A DNA stretch of 64,000 nt from Streptococcus suis (GTDB lineage Bacteria; Bacillota; Bacilli; Lactobacillales; Streptococcaceae): positions 1,302,001 through 1,366,000 of the forward strand of contig NZ_CP082205.1 of NCBI RefSeq assembly GCF_019856455.1, read 5' to 3'. The translations under genes and the position numbers were made by a program. Of the stretch, positions 9,798-20,151 are shown piece by piece (within the stretch, counting starts at the first letter, position 1; every line of letters starts with the position of its first letter). The notes under the pieces are model-generated. The model was not told the DNA's origin, made no database searches, and was given only the letters and a program-made list of their open reading frames with translations.

Positions 9798-11684
9798 TTA
9801 CCCTCCTAGTTTCTCTGCAATCAGAATTGTATATGGAGCTAGTTCATACTCTGTTTCTGTCAGAGCTGTATAATCTCCTCTAACCAATTGATAGTCAGAA
9901 AGATGGATATTATCTAACTGAATAGTCGCTGAATGACTAGCTGGGTTCCGAAGCGAAAGAATTTCTTTCCCTGCTTCTTCATCAATACATCTGTAACCAT
10001 AAATTTCAAACGCTGACGGTTTCCCACCAATCATTTGACTGTGTTTTAGGGTCGCGTAATTGTCCTCTATCCACTTGACTGCACGAGCATTGGCTTTCCA
10101 TCGCTCCTCATCAAACATTGTATAGGAATAATGGAACTCCCAGAAAGCATTCCCACGAGTAGAAATAAACATCAGATAATCTTCAAACTCTTCTACACTT
10201 GCATACATTTGATGGTCCATGTACCAGGTATGAGCCGTACTCGCATAGACAGGCTCATGGTTATATAGGCTCCAAAGAGGCAATTGAATATCTCGTTTGG
10301 TCAAAAATTCTTCGTATTGGCAATCACGGTAGGTAATCATCCGTTGAATATCATTCCCAGCATTTTCCGTAAAGCCAACATCCTGTGAAATTTGTATCCA
10401 AAGGCTGTTGACCCATTGTAAGAACCATGGGCTAGGATTAACATAGGAAGTCAAGTTCAACCAGCAATCTCTATCTCCTCGCTCTGCCCTTAAATCTTTT
10501 AAGAGGTCAATCAAGAATTCATAGACAGGAGTCATAGTGTGCATGGCAAACTCACCACTAGGGTCTGGCTTATCTGGCTTCAGCAACCAACCATCGATTT
10601 TCCAATAGCTGATATCATATTTTTTCTGGTAATCCAACATTTTTTGCTTCATGCCTTCCAAATAATTAAAATCACCAATATTGACATCATTTGACAAGGT
10701 ATTCTTGCTACCGAATTCTGGATGGGCCTCCAACCAGTCACTCATGATAACTTCTGTTCCGTTATAGCCTCCACGTGGTCCGATCCAAAGACCAAGACTT
10801 GCACCTAAATTATTTACGAGAGCTTTTACCTTTGTTAGACCGTTAGGGAACTTTTCATTAAACTCCCAAACACTTTGGTAATCGCACCAGCCATCATCAA
10901 CGACATAGGCATCCAACTTCACACCATTATCTTCAAAGCCATGTGAAATTTCTTCAAAACTTTTTACAATGATTCCTTCATCAATTGCAGTCATATGGTC
11001 ATACCAAGAATTGTATTGTTTTCTGAAATAACTTGGTTGGGCTATACCACGAATGTAAGTAAAGAAGTCTTTTTGTATACTTGACTTCTCAAACCCAGAT
11101 GATGCCCCAATAACAACCGGCCAGATTTTCTTAGGTTTTTTAATCTCGTGTCCAACATAATAGCGAGAAAAATAGGTCTGGTCTTCTATCCTATTCTCCC
11201 CCATTGGAAATTCCATGCCAAAAAAGAAAGACTTGGCATAAATTGGCTGTCCCAACTCTACATAATAACCAGAAAATCCAGCCATTTCTTTGATATCTTC
11301 CTGCTTTTTCGGAAGATAGACATGTTCTAAATTTGTAAAACTAAACCGTTCCACATCAATATAGTTGATTGTATTTATGGATGACAGAATCGTCACCTCT
11401 TTGACAAGAATGTCTTCACGAACTGAATATAGAATGGTCAATTGGATTTCAGAATGATGAAAACTTACCAGAATACTTTCATTGGTTTGCTCGACAACAT
11501 GGGCCGTAAATTCTTCCGATTTGAGTTGGCTGCCATCACAGTAAGTAACAACAAATTCCGTACATTTTTCGTTCCCAATAGACTCGTTGACCTTTTTATT
11601 CAAGAGATGGGAAGTATAAAACTTCCCATCTTCTAATTTAAAATAGCGTGCTACATTTTTATTTTCAATCTTCACTATCATCAC
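9798..11684 (-). CDS. GH36 family alpha-galactosidase-type glycosidase
   Basis: 628 residues, no signal peptide, so it acts on imported sugar. The (beta/alpha)8 core shows LDAYVVDDGWCDYQ and SYWKIDGWLLKPD; Asp at about 364 in WKID fits the GH36/GH27 nucleophile. An N-terminal beta-sandwich and a small C-terminal domain match family architecture, although the protein is shorter than the ~720-residue AgaN type. Its likely task is removing terminal alpha-linked Gal or GalNAc from imported blood-group A/B oligosaccharide. The start overlaps the GH29 end by 20 bp; two adjacent ATGs (11684, 11681) are possible. Confidence 0.82.
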   Translation of the reverse strand: MMIVKIENKNVARYFKLEDGKFYTSHLLNKKVNESIGNEKCTEFVVTYCDGSQLKSEEFTAHVVEQTNESILVSFHHSEIQLTILYSVREDILVKEVTILSSINTINYIDVERFSFTNLEHVYLPKKQEDIKEMAGFSGYYVELGQPIYAKSFFFGMEFPMGENRIEDQTYFSRYYVGHEIKKPKKIWPVVIGASSGFEKSSIQKDFFTYIRGIAQPSYFRKQYNSWYDHMTAIDEGIIVKSFEEISHGFEDNGVKLDAYVVDDGWCDYQSVWEFNEKFPNGLTKVKALVNNLGASLGLWIGPRGGYNGTEVIMSDWLEAHPEFGSKNTLSNDVNIGDFNYLEGMKQKMLDYQKKYDISYWKIDGWLLKPDKPDPSGEFAMHTMTPVYEFLIDLLKDLRAERGDRDCWLNLTSYVNPSPWFLQWVNSLWIQISQDVGFTENAGNDIQRMITYRDCQYEEFLTKRDIQLPLWSLYNHEPVYASTAHTWYMDHQMYASVEEFEDYLMFISTRGNAFWEFHYSYTMFDEERWKANARAVKWIEDNYATLKHSQMIGGKPSAFEIYGYRCIDEEAGKEILSLRNPASHSATIQLDNIHLSDYQLVRGDYTALTETEYELAPYTILIAEKLGG

Positions 11685-12999
11685 CTACTAATTCAATTTT
11701 TATCACACTATCAATGCTATCTGGCAATGGATAAGTAAAGTGAGGAATATCACCATACTGTGCAAAGCAAATCCCTTCATACGCATTAGTGGTCCAACTC
11801 TTAGAAATCTTCACTTCACTTCCATCATGGAGGAAACTCATTCTTTTGACTTTGCTTTCATCGATACCAATCAGGGCAAGAGGGCCAATTGGCTGTTCGA
11901 AGACATGAGCATACACCGTGTTCCCTTTTTGAGTATAGTAGCCCCATTCTGGTTTAGGTAATGAACTAACGCCACAACCATAAATAGACTCACCATTCTT
12001 ATCTAACCATTTTCCAAAATCACTTAAAATATCTTGACTTTCTTGATTGAGAACACCTAGTGCATCTGGACCTACATTCAGAATCATATTCCCATTCTTA
12101 CTTACACACTCAACCAACTTACGAATAAGTGTCTTGGACGATTTGTAGAAATGATCCGTAGGATTGTAGGCCCAGTTATTATTCATTGTTAAGCAAAGTT
12201 CCCAAGGAATTGGCTCGCCGTGGATATTTCTAATCCCTTTGTGCGGAACAAGCTGCTCAGGACTAACAAAGTCTCCAGAATAGATATTGATTTCATCTGT
12301 TACAATACTTCCAAATCCTTCTCCTGATGTTTCTAACCGATTATCTACAACCACATCTGGTTGATGCTTGCGTACAAGATTAATCAAATCTGTTGCACGC
12401 CATTTCTCGCCGAACATTTCTCCGTAAGAATAGTCAAACCATAGAATATCCAGTTTGCCATACTTGGTTACGATTTCTTCCACTTGATTGTGTAAGAAAG
12501 TCAAGTAGTTGTCAAAGTCAATCTTCTCATCTTTAAAGGCTTCATTCTCACGCATAGGATGAATCATATCGCCATATTTCGGATAATCTGGATGATACCA
12601 GTCTATCAGACTGAAGTATAGACCTACTTTTAATCCTTCTTCTCGTACTGATTCAACAAATTCAGCTACTAAGTCTTTCCTGATTTGTGTATTTGTAGAT
12701 TTGTAGTCAGTATAGGCTGAGTCAAACAAGCAAAATCCATCATGGTGCTTGGCGGTCAAGACCATATATTTCATACCTGCTGCTTTTGCTGCCTTCGCCC
12801 ACTCTCTCGGATTGTACTTTACAGGATTAAATGCTTCAAAATATGGCTGATAGTCATCAATGGATAATTGTTGATGACTGCGGATCCACTCCCCTTTTCC
12901 AGGGATTGAATAGAGCCCCCAGTGAATGAACATTCCAAAGCGGTCTTTTTGGAACCACTCTGTACGTTTGTTAATTTCTTGTAAACTATTTTTTGTCAT
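11665..12999 (-). CDS. GH29 alpha-L-fucosidase
   Basis: 444 residues, cytoplasmic. GH29 signatures are clear: FGMFIHWGLYSIPGKGEW at about 21-38, TAKHHDGFCLFDS with HHDGF near 85-89, and KLDILWFDYSYGE with the nucleophile Asp at about 189. It removes alpha-linked L-fucose by a retaining mechanism, supplying the fucose isomerase-kinase-aldolase pathway encoded upstream in the same operon. It overlaps the permease stop by 4 bp and the GH36 start by 20 bp, so translation is coupled across the three genes. Confidence 0.92.
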   Translation of the reverse strand: MTKNSLQEINKRTEWFQKDRFGMFIHWGLYSIPGKGEWIRSHQQLSIDDYQPYFEAFNPVKYNPREWAKAAKAAGMKYMVLTAKHHDGFCLFDSAYTDYKSTNTQIRKDLVAEFVESVREEGLKVGLYFSLIDWYHPDYPKYGDMIHPMRENEAFKDEKIDFDNYLTFLHNQVEEIVTKYGKLDILWFDYSYGEMFGEKWRATDLINLVRKHQPDVVVDNRLETSGEGFGSIVTDEINIYSGDFVSPEQLVPHKGIRNIHGEPIPWELCLTMNNNWAYNPTDHFYKSSKTLIRKLVECVSKNGNMILNVGPDALGVLNQESQDILSDFGKWLDKNGESIYGCGVSSLPKPEWGYYTQKGNTVYAHVFEQPIGPLALIGIDESKVKRMSFLHDGSEVKISKSWTTNAYEGICFAQYGDIPHFTYPLPDSIDSVIKIELVGDDSED

Positions 13000-13835
13000 C
13001 CTTTTACTGCTCCTCCTCCAAGGGCTTCAATAAAGTATTTACTTGCAAATGCAAATAGTAAAATTGGTGGTAAGATAATCACAACAATTGCTGAAAAGAG
13101 ACCATTATAGTTAGTATTAAAGCTAGTTGTGAATTGACCAAGCAAGGCTGGAACCGTCAGCTCATCTTTATTGATGATCAACATTGATGCCCAATAGTAT
13201 TCATTCCAGTTATTTATAAAAGCTAAAATTGCTGCTGTTAAAATACCAGGTCTAGCAATAGGTAACATTACTTTCCAAAATGTCTGGGCATAGCTCGCTC
13301 CATCAATTTCAGCAGCTTCTTCCAACTCCTTAGGTATTATTGCAAAGTAATTCTTTATGATAAAGAAACTCATGGCAATACCGCTACAAGAGTAGACAAA
13401 AATCAGAGCTACTGGCGTATTATATATCCCCAAAACATTTACCAAACGATAGACAGGGAAAGTCATAGCTGTTGCAGGGATAAATAGAGTGGAGTACAAC
13501 ATTGCTGTTATCAGCTTTTTCCCACGGAAATCCATCCGAGCAATAACATAAGATGACATGGAAATCATGATAATACTGATAATCACAGATATGGAAACAA
13601 CTTTAAAACTGTTCCAAAAATAGTCCAATACATGTAACTCAGTAAAAACCTTGATATAACCATCAAAACTTAAATCAGTTGGCAAACTAATGCCTGGATT
13701 TTTCATAGGATCCGCTTTTAATGAGGATAGAAATATCCATAAAATTGGAAACACTGAAATTAAACAAGTAATAGCCATATAGATGTAAATAATTAATTTC
13801 CCTGACTTAGAAAGGCCATTCAAACGATTGTCCAT
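12996..13835 (-). CDS. ABC sugar importer permease (MalG type)
   Basis: 279 residues with six membrane helices. The coupling motif EAAEIDGASYAQTFWKVMLP at about 190-210 is the EAA loop that contacts the ATPase. It belongs to the CUT1 oligosaccharide importers. It pairs with the MalF-type permease 10 bp upstream and the binding lipoprotein further up. No ATP-binding subunit is encoded here, so it presumably uses a shared ATPase (MsmK-like) encoded elsewhere, as streptococcal CUT1 systems often do. Confidence 0.9.
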   Translation of the reverse strand: MDNRLNGLSKSGKLIIYIYMAITCLISVFPILWIFLSSLKADPMKNPGISLPTDLSFDGYIKVFTELHVLDYFWNSFKVVSISVIISIIMISMSSYVIARMDFRGKKLITAMLYSTLFIPATAMTFPVYRLVNVLGIYNTPVALIFVYSCSGIAMSFFIIKNYFAIIPKELEEAAEIDGASYAQTFWKVMLPIARPGILTAAILAFINNWNEYYWASMLIINKDELTVPALLGQFTTSFNTNYNGLFSAIVVIILPPILLFAFASKYFIEALGGGAVKG

Positions 13836-13845
13836 ATGCTCTACC

Positions 13846-14766
13846 TCACTTTCTACGTTTACCTTCTTTGAATATCAGATTGATACACAAAATGATTAGC
13901 ATTCCGCCTAAAATCTGAATCACACCTATAGTGTTAGCTCTGGCATATTGTGTACGAGAACTAGATACCGCTAACTCCCTTATGATAAAACTGATACTTT
14001 TTGTTCCAGCTGCACCATTTGTTAGGAAGAATACTTCGTTATACAATAGGAAACCCGAAGTTGCGGCCATAATCGAAACTGTCTTTAATGTTTCTTTTAT
14101 CATTGGAATGGTGATATACCATTCTCTTCTCCACCCTGTAATGTTATCTAGTATTGCTGCTTCATGGATCTCTTGTGGAATGGCGAAGATTTGACCCAAT
14201 ATCATTATTGTCGATGTCCCTGCAAAGAAAATATAAGCACAAGTCATCGCAATAATATTCAAGCCAGGTGTCAATAAAATCGCATCCGAAAATTCAGGGT
14301 TAAAAAAGCGGGTAACTTGGTTAACTACTCCATAATTTGGATTGTAGATTTGAAGAAAAATCAAACCCATTGCGGCACTAGAAATAATACTAGGTATGAT
14401 ATAAAGGTTTCGAGATAGTTTCCAACCAGCCAATTTTTTTGATAAGGCAATAGCAACTGATAAAGCTAATGGGACTTGAACTACTACACCTATAATTGCC
14501 CATGTAATTGAATTTTTCAGTGCTTCCAAAAAGAAAGGATATTCACTAAAAATGTACTTATAGTTGGCAAAAAGATTGCCAAAACCTAGAAATTCTGGGC
14601 TGGTTAAATTCGTATAATCCCACTTAGTAAAGGATGTTGCAAAAATAGTTACCACCGAATAAAAGTAGAAGAGAAAGAAACAAACTAATGTCGGGAGTAA
14701 AAATAGAAAAATAAATCGTTGTTTCAGTGCCTTCCTATTTTGTAAGGTCATGGTTTTCTTTGCCAT
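13846..14766 (-). CDS. ABC sugar importer permease (MalF type)
   Basis: 306 residues with six membrane helices and an EAA-like loop EIHEAAILDNITGWRREWYI near residue 200. The first permease subunit of the CUT1 importer, predicted to carry blood-group oligosaccharide or a fucosylated fragment released by the GH98 enzyme. The loop has Leu-Asp-Asn where most CUT1 permeases have Ile-Asp-Gly, a small deviation. Confidence 0.9.
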   Translation of the reverse strand: MAKKTMTLQNRKALKQRFIFLFLLPTLVCFFLFYFYSVVTIFATSFTKWDYTNLTSPEFLGFGNLFANYKYIFSEYPFFLEALKNSITWAIIGVVVQVPLALSVAIALSKKLAGWKLSRNLYIIPSIISSAAMGLIFLQIYNPNYGVVNQVTRFFNPEFSDAILLTPGLNIIAMTCAYIFFAGTSTIMILGQIFAIPQEIHEAAILDNITGWRREWYITIPMIKETLKTVSIMAATSGFLLYNEVFFLTNGAAGTKSISFIIRELAVSSSRTQYARANTIGVIQILGGMLIILCINLIFKEGKRRK

Positions 14767-14783
14767 AAAATACTCACTTTCTA

Positions 14784-14814
14784 AAAAAGGGCTAAGGAAT
14801 ACATCCTTAGCCCT
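14784..14814 (-). terminator. Stem-loop between binding-protein and permease genes
   Basis: On the minus strand a 10-bp perfect stem (GGGCTAAGGA with TCCTTAGCCC) around TGTAT is followed by six T residues. It sits immediately after the binding-lipoprotein stop and before the permeases. A leaky terminator or 3'-end protector here would give excess binding protein over permease. Confidence 0.8.
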
Positions 14815-14820
14815 GTTATT

Positions 14821-16119
14821 TTAGCCGATAAGGGCTTTCAAGATGTCTTGTGTTTCTTTTACTTTCTGATCGATATTGACACCGTCAGCAGCACTTTCGG
14901 TCAATGCGTTGATAATTGCAGTACGAACGTCACCACCCCAAACAGATACAACAGTAGGAACAGTTACATCTGCATTGTTTGCCATAGATGTCGCTTCACC
15001 TAAGAGTTTTACAGTAGCGTCGTCAGAACCGCTTGCAATTTGAGCAGTATCAATCGCTTGGCTAGCTGGGTTCGCTCCCACTTTTTCGAAAATTGTAGTT
15101 TGAACCTCGTCACTGGTCATGTATTTTACAAATTCCAATGCAAGTTTTTCTTCTTCCTCAGATAGTTTACTTGAAATTGTAATACCGCCACCAGCTGAAC
15201 TAATCGCAACATTACCAGCGTACAATCCTGGTTTCAAAGCTGCATTATCTTTCAAACCACCTGCAGCCCATACACCGTTGAAGAAGACTGCTGATTTATT
15301 TTCAGTAAAATCAGTTGAATAAACGTTGGCATCGCCGCCTGCATTAGCTGAACCGTTTGCTTGCACTTCTGTCATAACCAATTTAAGTGCTTCTGCAAAT
15401 TCTTTTGAATCAATTCCTTCAGAAGTTAGAGGACCTTCTAATAGTTTACGGCCAGCTTCAGATGAGCCAAGTACAGTGTTAAAGAGACGAATTGCCGGCT
15501 CTCCTGCACCAAAGGCATATACTCCTTGTTTACGAACCAAGGCCATAGCTTCAGTAAAATCACTCCACTTGGTCCATTGGTCAGGAGTTTTAGCCCCAGC
15601 TTTTGAGAAAATATCTGCATTGTACCAAAGACCTAAGGTTAATAATTGGTCGTGGACTGTATAGATTTTTCCGTTCACATCATTTTGTGTATAGTTTAGA
15701 CCAACATTTTTTTCCAATCCATTATCATCGATATATGGTTTCAAATCCAGAACCAAACTTTGTTCAATAGCTGCTAGCGAAACATCGTTACCAGCCAAGT
15801 CAATCATATCTGGAAACTCGCCACTTGCAACCTTGTTATTCATAATGTCTGTCAAGCTTCCGTTCACAGGAGTTGGTTTAAATTCAACATCACCGGTTGC
15901 ATGTTTTTTCGCAAATTCATCATAAAGATCACGCATAACTTTAGCAGCTGGCCATTCTTCTTCGCTATGGTGATAGCCATGATAGAACTCTAAAACTGTA
16001 TCATCACCACTTGCTGCTTTTTCAGAACTTGAACTAGTTCCTGATGACGATCCGCAAGCAGCTAGAATCACTGAAGCAAATAAACACAATGCTCCGCATT
16101 TCAACAAACCTTTTTTCAT
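14821..16119 (-). CDS. ABC sugar importer substrate-binding lipoprotein
   Basis: 432 residues. The lipobox is SVILAACGSSSG, giving a lipid-modified Cys near residue 21 and membrane anchoring. The mature part is a type-1 extracellular solute-binding protein (WTKWSDFTEAMALVRKQGVY; FFNGVWAAGG; KYMTSDEVQTTIFEKVGANP). It feeds the two permeases downstream. The ligand is inferred from context to be a GH98 product; nothing in the sequence fixes it. GGAGGAACATAAAATG gives the start. Confidence 0.9.
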   Translation of the reverse strand: MKKGLLKCGALCLFASVILAACGSSSGTSSSSEKAASGDDTVLEFYHGYHHSEEEWPAAKVMRDLYDEFAKKHATGDVEFKPTPVNGSLTDIMNNKVASGEFPDMIDLAGNDVSLAAIEQSLVLDLKPYIDDNGLEKNVGLNYTQNDVNGKIYTVHDQLLTLGLWYNADIFSKAGAKTPDQWTKWSDFTEAMALVRKQGVYAFGAGEPAIRLFNTVLGSSEAGRKLLEGPLTSEGIDSKEFAEALKLVMTEVQANGSANAGGDANVYSTDFTENKSAVFFNGVWAAGGLKDNAALKPGLYAGNVAISSAGGGITISSKLSEEEEKLALEFVKYMTSDEVQTTIFEKVGANPASQAIDTAQIASGSDDATVKLLGEATSMANNADVTVPTVVSVWGGDVRTAIINALTESAADGVNIDQKVKETQDILKALIG

Positions 16120-16135
16120 TTTATGTTCCTCCGTT

Positions 16136-16780
16136 TTATTTCCTTTGTCCGTAAGTTTTAAATTTTTCAGCCATCAATTCCATTTCTTCATCTGGGAGGA
16201 TGACTGGTTCACCCATGCTTTTAGCAACACAATAAATTTTTGAACAGTATTCAACCTCCTCAATGATATTGAAGGCATTTAGTAAGTCTTGAGCACCAGC
16301 CAAGATACCGTGGTTGGCAAGAAAGACTGCACGTCTGTCTTTCATAGCCTCCGCAGCATTTTCAGCCAATTCCTTAGTCCCATATGTGGCATATTCTGCT
16401 ACTCGGACATCTTTACCAGCTACCGCAATCATATAATGGCTAGCTGGTAACGGCTCTCTTAGTACTGCCAAAACAGTTCCATAAGTGGTATGGGCATGAA
16501 TGACTGCATCAAGGTCTTCTCGTTGCTGGTATTGAATCAGGTGCATATACCACTCACTAGAAGGAAGCTTTTCACCTTCGACTACTTGTCCTTCCAAGTC
16601 CATGATGACGATATCTTCTTCCTTGATTTCAAAGAAATCAATTCCAGATGGAGTGATTGCCATTAGACCTTTTTCACGGTTAAATACGCTCAGATTCCCA
16701 CCAGTACCTTTGGTTAAGCCTTCAGTAACTAACTTTTTGCCGTACTTTATAAGTTCCTTTCTTTCTTTTTCCATGAACAT
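16136..16780 (-). CDS. fucA: L-fuculose-1-phosphate aldolase
   Basis: 214 residues, class II aldolase/adducin fold. It cleaves L-fuculose-1-phosphate to dihydroxyacetone phosphate and L-lactaldehyde. TKGTGGNLS near 23-31 binds phosphate; LPSSEWYMHLIQY has the catalytic Glu (about 76); HAHTTYG (His about 95 and 97) and FLANHGILAG supply zinc-binding His. The start at 16780 follows GGAG by seven bases; a second ATG two codons on is also possible. It follows fucI by 14 bp. Confidence 0.93.
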   Translation of the reverse strand: MFMEKERKELIKYGKKLVTEGLTKGTGGNLSVFNREKGLMAITPSGIDFFEIKEEDIVIMDLEGQVVEGEKLPSSEWYMHLIQYQQREDLDAVIHAHTTYGTVLAVLREPLPASHYMIAVAGKDVRVAEYATYGTKELAENAAEAMKDRRAVFLANHGILAGAQDLLNAFNIIEEVEYCSKIYCVAKSMGEPVILPDEEMELMAEKFKTYGQRK

Positions 16781-16794
16781 AAAGTGTTCTCCTT

Positions 16795-18582
16795 CTATTT
16801 ACTATATAGCGGTCCTAAAACCTCACACATCTTGAAATCTGCCGCTTCCAAATCCTTAGTACCGACACCATCAAAAATGCTTGGACGGAAAATTCGTTCC
16901 CTTGGAATATTGTGGAGGGCTACAGGAATTCGCAACATACTAGCCAGAGTGATAACTTCTGCACCAATGTGCCCATGAACAAAGGCACCGTGGTTAGAAC
17001 CCCAATGGTTCATGACATCATAGACGGTTTCAAAACCAGGTTCTCCAAGATTCGGAGCAAACCAGGTTGTTGGCCAAGTTTTATCTGTCCGTTCATCCAA
17101 GATACGGTGCACTTCATCATCCAATGGACAGGTGTAGCCTTCTGCAATTTGTAAACTTGGACCAACACCCTTGACTAGATTGACACGAATCAAGGTCACA
17201 GGAAGTTCCCCCTGAGTCTTGAAGTGAGAAGAATAGCCACCTCCTCGGAAATATTCATAGTTTGCTCGACACCAATCTGTCGCTTCCAGACAGGCTTTTA
17301 TATCCTCCTCTGTCATATTCCAGAACTCTTTCATGGTTGGCTGACCAGCTTCATCTCGTGCTGCTGCACTTCCATCAAGAGCTGAAGCTCCTGAGTTAAT
17401 AAGGTGGAGGATGCCATCCTTAGCCCTACCTGTTAGCTCTTGACCTGTCACCCGTTTGACCGCCTCTGGGCTCCAATAAGTCCGAACATCAGAGAAAATT
17501 GGAGCCTTATTGGTTAGGAGGGTTCCAAATAACATGGCGGTCGCATTCAAAGTATCATTTTCTGTTGCAAAGGCAGTCACAGGACGTGGACCATTCCAGT
17601 CAAAAGTGGAAGCCAGAATCGCTTCAGCAAAATCACCGTTTGGCAACCAGTCTGTCCACTGACGTTGACCTTGGAAACCACCTGAAATTGCATTTCTGCC
17701 ACGAGCTTCCTCTTCCCAGCCAATCTCTGCTAAGCGAGGATTTCCAAAGAGAATATCTCGGATAATCAAGGTTTGCTTGGCAATAAATTCCCAATCCTTG
17801 TCTGCTGGAATCACCTTAGACTTGGTAATCACTTCTGGGAATTCCTTTCCTACATTGATGTCAACACCTTCTTTGCAATATTCCCTAGTCCAAGCAAGAG
17901 CTTTTTCATATTCTTCTTTATCGTAGATTTCCAACTCCATACGGCGAAGAATCTCAGTCATGTCCACAAATTCGACCAACATTCCCAGATAGTCTTCAAA
18001 GAAGGAAGTGGTAACCTGAGAACCCGCAATTCCCATTGAAGAAGCTCCAATGTTGACATAGGACTTGCCTTTCATCTGACCAGCAGCAATGGCTCCCTTG
18101 GCAAATAGCAAGATTTTTTCAGCCACATCTGCAGGAATGCTATTGTCATCCAGATCCTGAACATCATGACCATAAATCTTGAATGCTGGGTAACCCTTTT
18201 GAGCGTAGCCACTCATGGCTGCGGCTAGATAAACTGCTCCAGGCCGCTCTGTCCCATTAAAGCCCCAAATAGCTTTAATCGTATGTGGATCCATATCCAT
18301 GGTTTCTGTTCCATAGCACCAACTTGGTGTGACAGATAAGGTTGCAACTACATTGTCACGAGCAAACTCATCATAGACAATCCCTGCATCCCCTTGACCA
18401 CCAATGGTTCGACTGGCCAGCAAACATTGAACAGGGGTTCCGTCTGCGTAACGCAAATTGGACTCAATCAAATCCTTAGCAGCCAGAGCCATTTGCATGG
18501 TTTTTTCTTCTAAGGATTCCCTTACACCGCCCTGTCGACCATCAATAGTCGGACGGATTCCAATTTTAGGATAAAGTGTCAT
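16795..18582 (-). CDS. fucI: L-fucose isomerase
   Basis: 595 residues, the full family length. It converts L-fucose to L-fuculose with Mn2+. [25 protein letters not shown] at the N-terminus, [28 protein letters not shown] and the C-terminal [20 protein letters not shown] are FucI landmarks (residues recognised from the family). The start overlaps the fucK end by 17 bp. No internal stop or frameshift is seen. Confidence 0.95.
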   Translation of the reverse strand: MTLYPKIGIRPTIDGRQGGVRESLEEKTMQMALAAKDLIESNLRYADGTPVQCLLASRTIGGQGDAGIVYDEFARDNVVATLSVTPSWCYGTETMDMDPHTIKAIWGFNGTERPGAVYLAAAMSGYAQKGYPAFKIYGHDVQDLDDNSIPADVAEKILLFAKGAIAAGQMKGKSYVNIGASSMGIAGSQVTTSFFEDYLGMLVEFVDMTEILRRMELEIYDKEEYEKALAWTREYCKEGVDINVGKEFPEVITKSKVIPADKDWEFIAKQTLIIRDILFGNPRLAEIGWEEEARGRNAISGGFQGQRQWTDWLPNGDFAEAILASTFDWNGPRPVTAFATENDTLNATAMLFGTLLTNKAPIFSDVRTYWSPEAVKRVTGQELTGRAKDGILHLINSGASALDGSAAARDEAGQPTMKEFWNMTEEDIKACLEATDWCRANYEYFRGGGYSSHFKTQGELPVTLIRVNLVKGVGPSLQIAEGYTCPLDDEVHRILDERTDKTWPTTWFAPNLGEPGFETVYDVMNHWGSNHGAFVHGHIGAEVITLASMLRIPVALHNIPRERIFRPSIFDGVGTKDLEAADFKMCEVLGPLYSK

Positions 18583-19993
18583 TTTTTTCCTCCTTCTTTG
18601 GATAAAAATGGTTAAATGTTATAGACTCTTTTACAAGTTTCTTGGCTTCTTTCATATCTTCAACATAGCCAAGTGCCTTAAATTGAACGAGGGCATTACC
18701 GATTGAGGTTGCTTCATACAGACCAGTAACCACCGTCTTACCTGTAACATCTGCTACTAATTGTGAGAAATATTCTGACTTGGAACCACCGCCTATTAAG
18801 TCAATTCTCTTATAGATGTTCCCTGTTATCTCTTCCAATTGTATGATGACTTCTTTATATTTTTCAGCCAAACTTTGATAAACTATCTTAAATAGAATCG
18901 CTGGGTCTGTTGATACTTTTATCCCCTTATCTGAAAAATAACAGACAATTTTTTCAATCATGTTACCTGGACTTGCGAATGTCGAAGCATCTGTGTCAAA
19001 TGTTGGAACACAACTTTCCACATTGTTCACCATCTCTGTAATTTCGTCGTATGAAAAATCTTTTCCTAATTTTAAGAACGATTTTTTTAATTCTTCAATA
19101 ATCCAAAGTCCAGTACAATTTTTCAAAAATCTAGTAGTCCCATCATAGCCAGCTTCATTTGTGAAATTATACTTCAGTGCACTATCGGTAAGTATTGGGC
19201 CTTTCAGTTCTGTCCCGATAAGTGACCAAGTTCCACAAGAGACATAGAGTAAGTTTTCCTCTTCATGTGGAATCGCTGCTACCGCACTTGCTGTATCATG
19301 CTGACAGACATTGATTACTGTTATTTCATTATTCAATATTTCGTCCGATATACTACCAAGTATATTTCCTTCGGATACTAGTTTCGGTAAAAGTAATTCT
19401 GAAATTTCAAATGTTTTTAAAATTTCATGATTCCAGTCTTGTGTCAATGGGTTAATCATTTGCATTGTGGAAGCAATGCTTCTTTCAATTGCGACCTCAC
19501 CTGTCAATACAAAATTTAAGTAATCTGAAATCATTAACAGTTTATCAGCTTTGAAATATTCTTCGGGAGTTTGAGATTTACAAGCAATCAATTGAAATAG
19601 TGTGTTAATCTCCATCAACTGATTACCCGTTTTAAAATACAAATCATTTAGAGAAGAATATCTTGCAATCTCATCTAATATTGATTCAGTTCGCCTATCT
19701 CGATAGGATACTGGTTGAGCAATCATTTCTCCATTTACATCCAATAATGCAAAATCAACACCCCATGTATCAATTCCAACAGAAGATAATTCTGACTGTT
19801 CTTGAGAAATTCTGATACATTTTTTAACACTTTTTACCAAGCTTTCTATATCCCAACACAGTCTTCCCTTCACTTTTTGTATTGAATTGTTGAATCGATG
19901 AACTTCTCTCGAAATCAGTTTTCCATTTTCAATAGAATATAGGATTCCTCTTCCCGACGTAGCTCCAAGGTCAATAGCCAATACAGTTTTCAT
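18566..19993 (-). CDS. fucK: L-fuculokinase (FGGY/RhaB-like)
   Basis: 475 residues. It is a FGGY-family kinase with [15 protein letters not shown] at the N-terminus, [15 protein letters not shown] at about 76-90, [16 protein letters not shown] in the middle, and [22 protein letters not shown] binding ATP near 400. It phosphorylates L-fuculose to the FucA substrate. A rhamnulokinase is the closest alternative by sequence type; the fucI-fucA context favours fuculose. It is the first gene of the long minus-strand operon, behind AAAGGAGG and a cre site. Confidence 0.9.
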   Translation of the reverse strand: MKTVLAIDLGATSGRGILYSIENGKLISREVHRFNNSIQKVKGRLCWDIESLVKSVKKCIRISQEQSELSSVGIDTWGVDFALLDVNGEMIAQPVSYRDRRTESILDEIARYSSLNDLYFKTGNQLMEINTLFQLIACKSQTPEEYFKADKLLMISDYLNFVLTGEVAIERSIASTMQMINPLTQDWNHEILKTFEISELLLPKLVSEGNILGSISDEILNNEITVINVCQHDTASAVAAIPHEEENLLYVSCGTWSLIGTELKGPILTDSALKYNFTNEAGYDGTTRFLKNCTGLWIIEELKKSFLKLGKDFSYDEITEMVNNVESCVPTFDTDASTFASPGNMIEKIVCYFSDKGIKVSTDPAILFKIVYQSLAEKYKEVIIQLEEITGNIYKRIDLIGGGSKSEYFSQLVADVTGKTVVTGLYEATSIGNALVQFKALGYVEDMKEAKKLVKESITFNHFYPKKEEKNDTLS

Positions 19994-20007
19994 TTGAACC
20001 TCCTTTC

Positions 20008-20021
20008 TGTTACCGCTTTCA
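20008..20021. promoter_or_regulatory. cre site (CcpA) in the fucK leader
   Basis: On the minus strand TGAAAGCGGTAACA matches the catabolite-responsive element consensus TGWNANCGNTNWCA at every defined position. It lies between the fucK promoter and ribosome-binding site, where bound CcpA would block elongation or initiation. This predicts glucose repression of the whole fucose/blood-group operon. Confidence 0.8.
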
Positions 20022-20028
20022 TGATTTT

Positions 20029-20057
20029 ATTTTAATATATACAAACTTCTATTACAA
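20029..20057 (-). promoter_or_regulatory. Promoter of the fucose/blood-group operon
   Basis: The minus strand reads TTGTAA (-35), a 17-bp spacer and TAAAAT (-10). The start of transcription would fall just upstream of the cre site. Confidence 0.65.
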
Positions 20058-20151
20058 TACTTGAACAGTAGATTGAAAATTATTCAAAATATTGACATAA
20101 AATCGCCATTTTTGTTCAGAATATGTTATTATGTACTTAAGAGGTGTTAGT

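Noticed and set aside
6000..20000. Possible ABC ATPase gene for either sugar importer
   Set aside because: No Walker A/signature motif gene is present in either locus; a shared ATPase elsewhere is the simpler reading.
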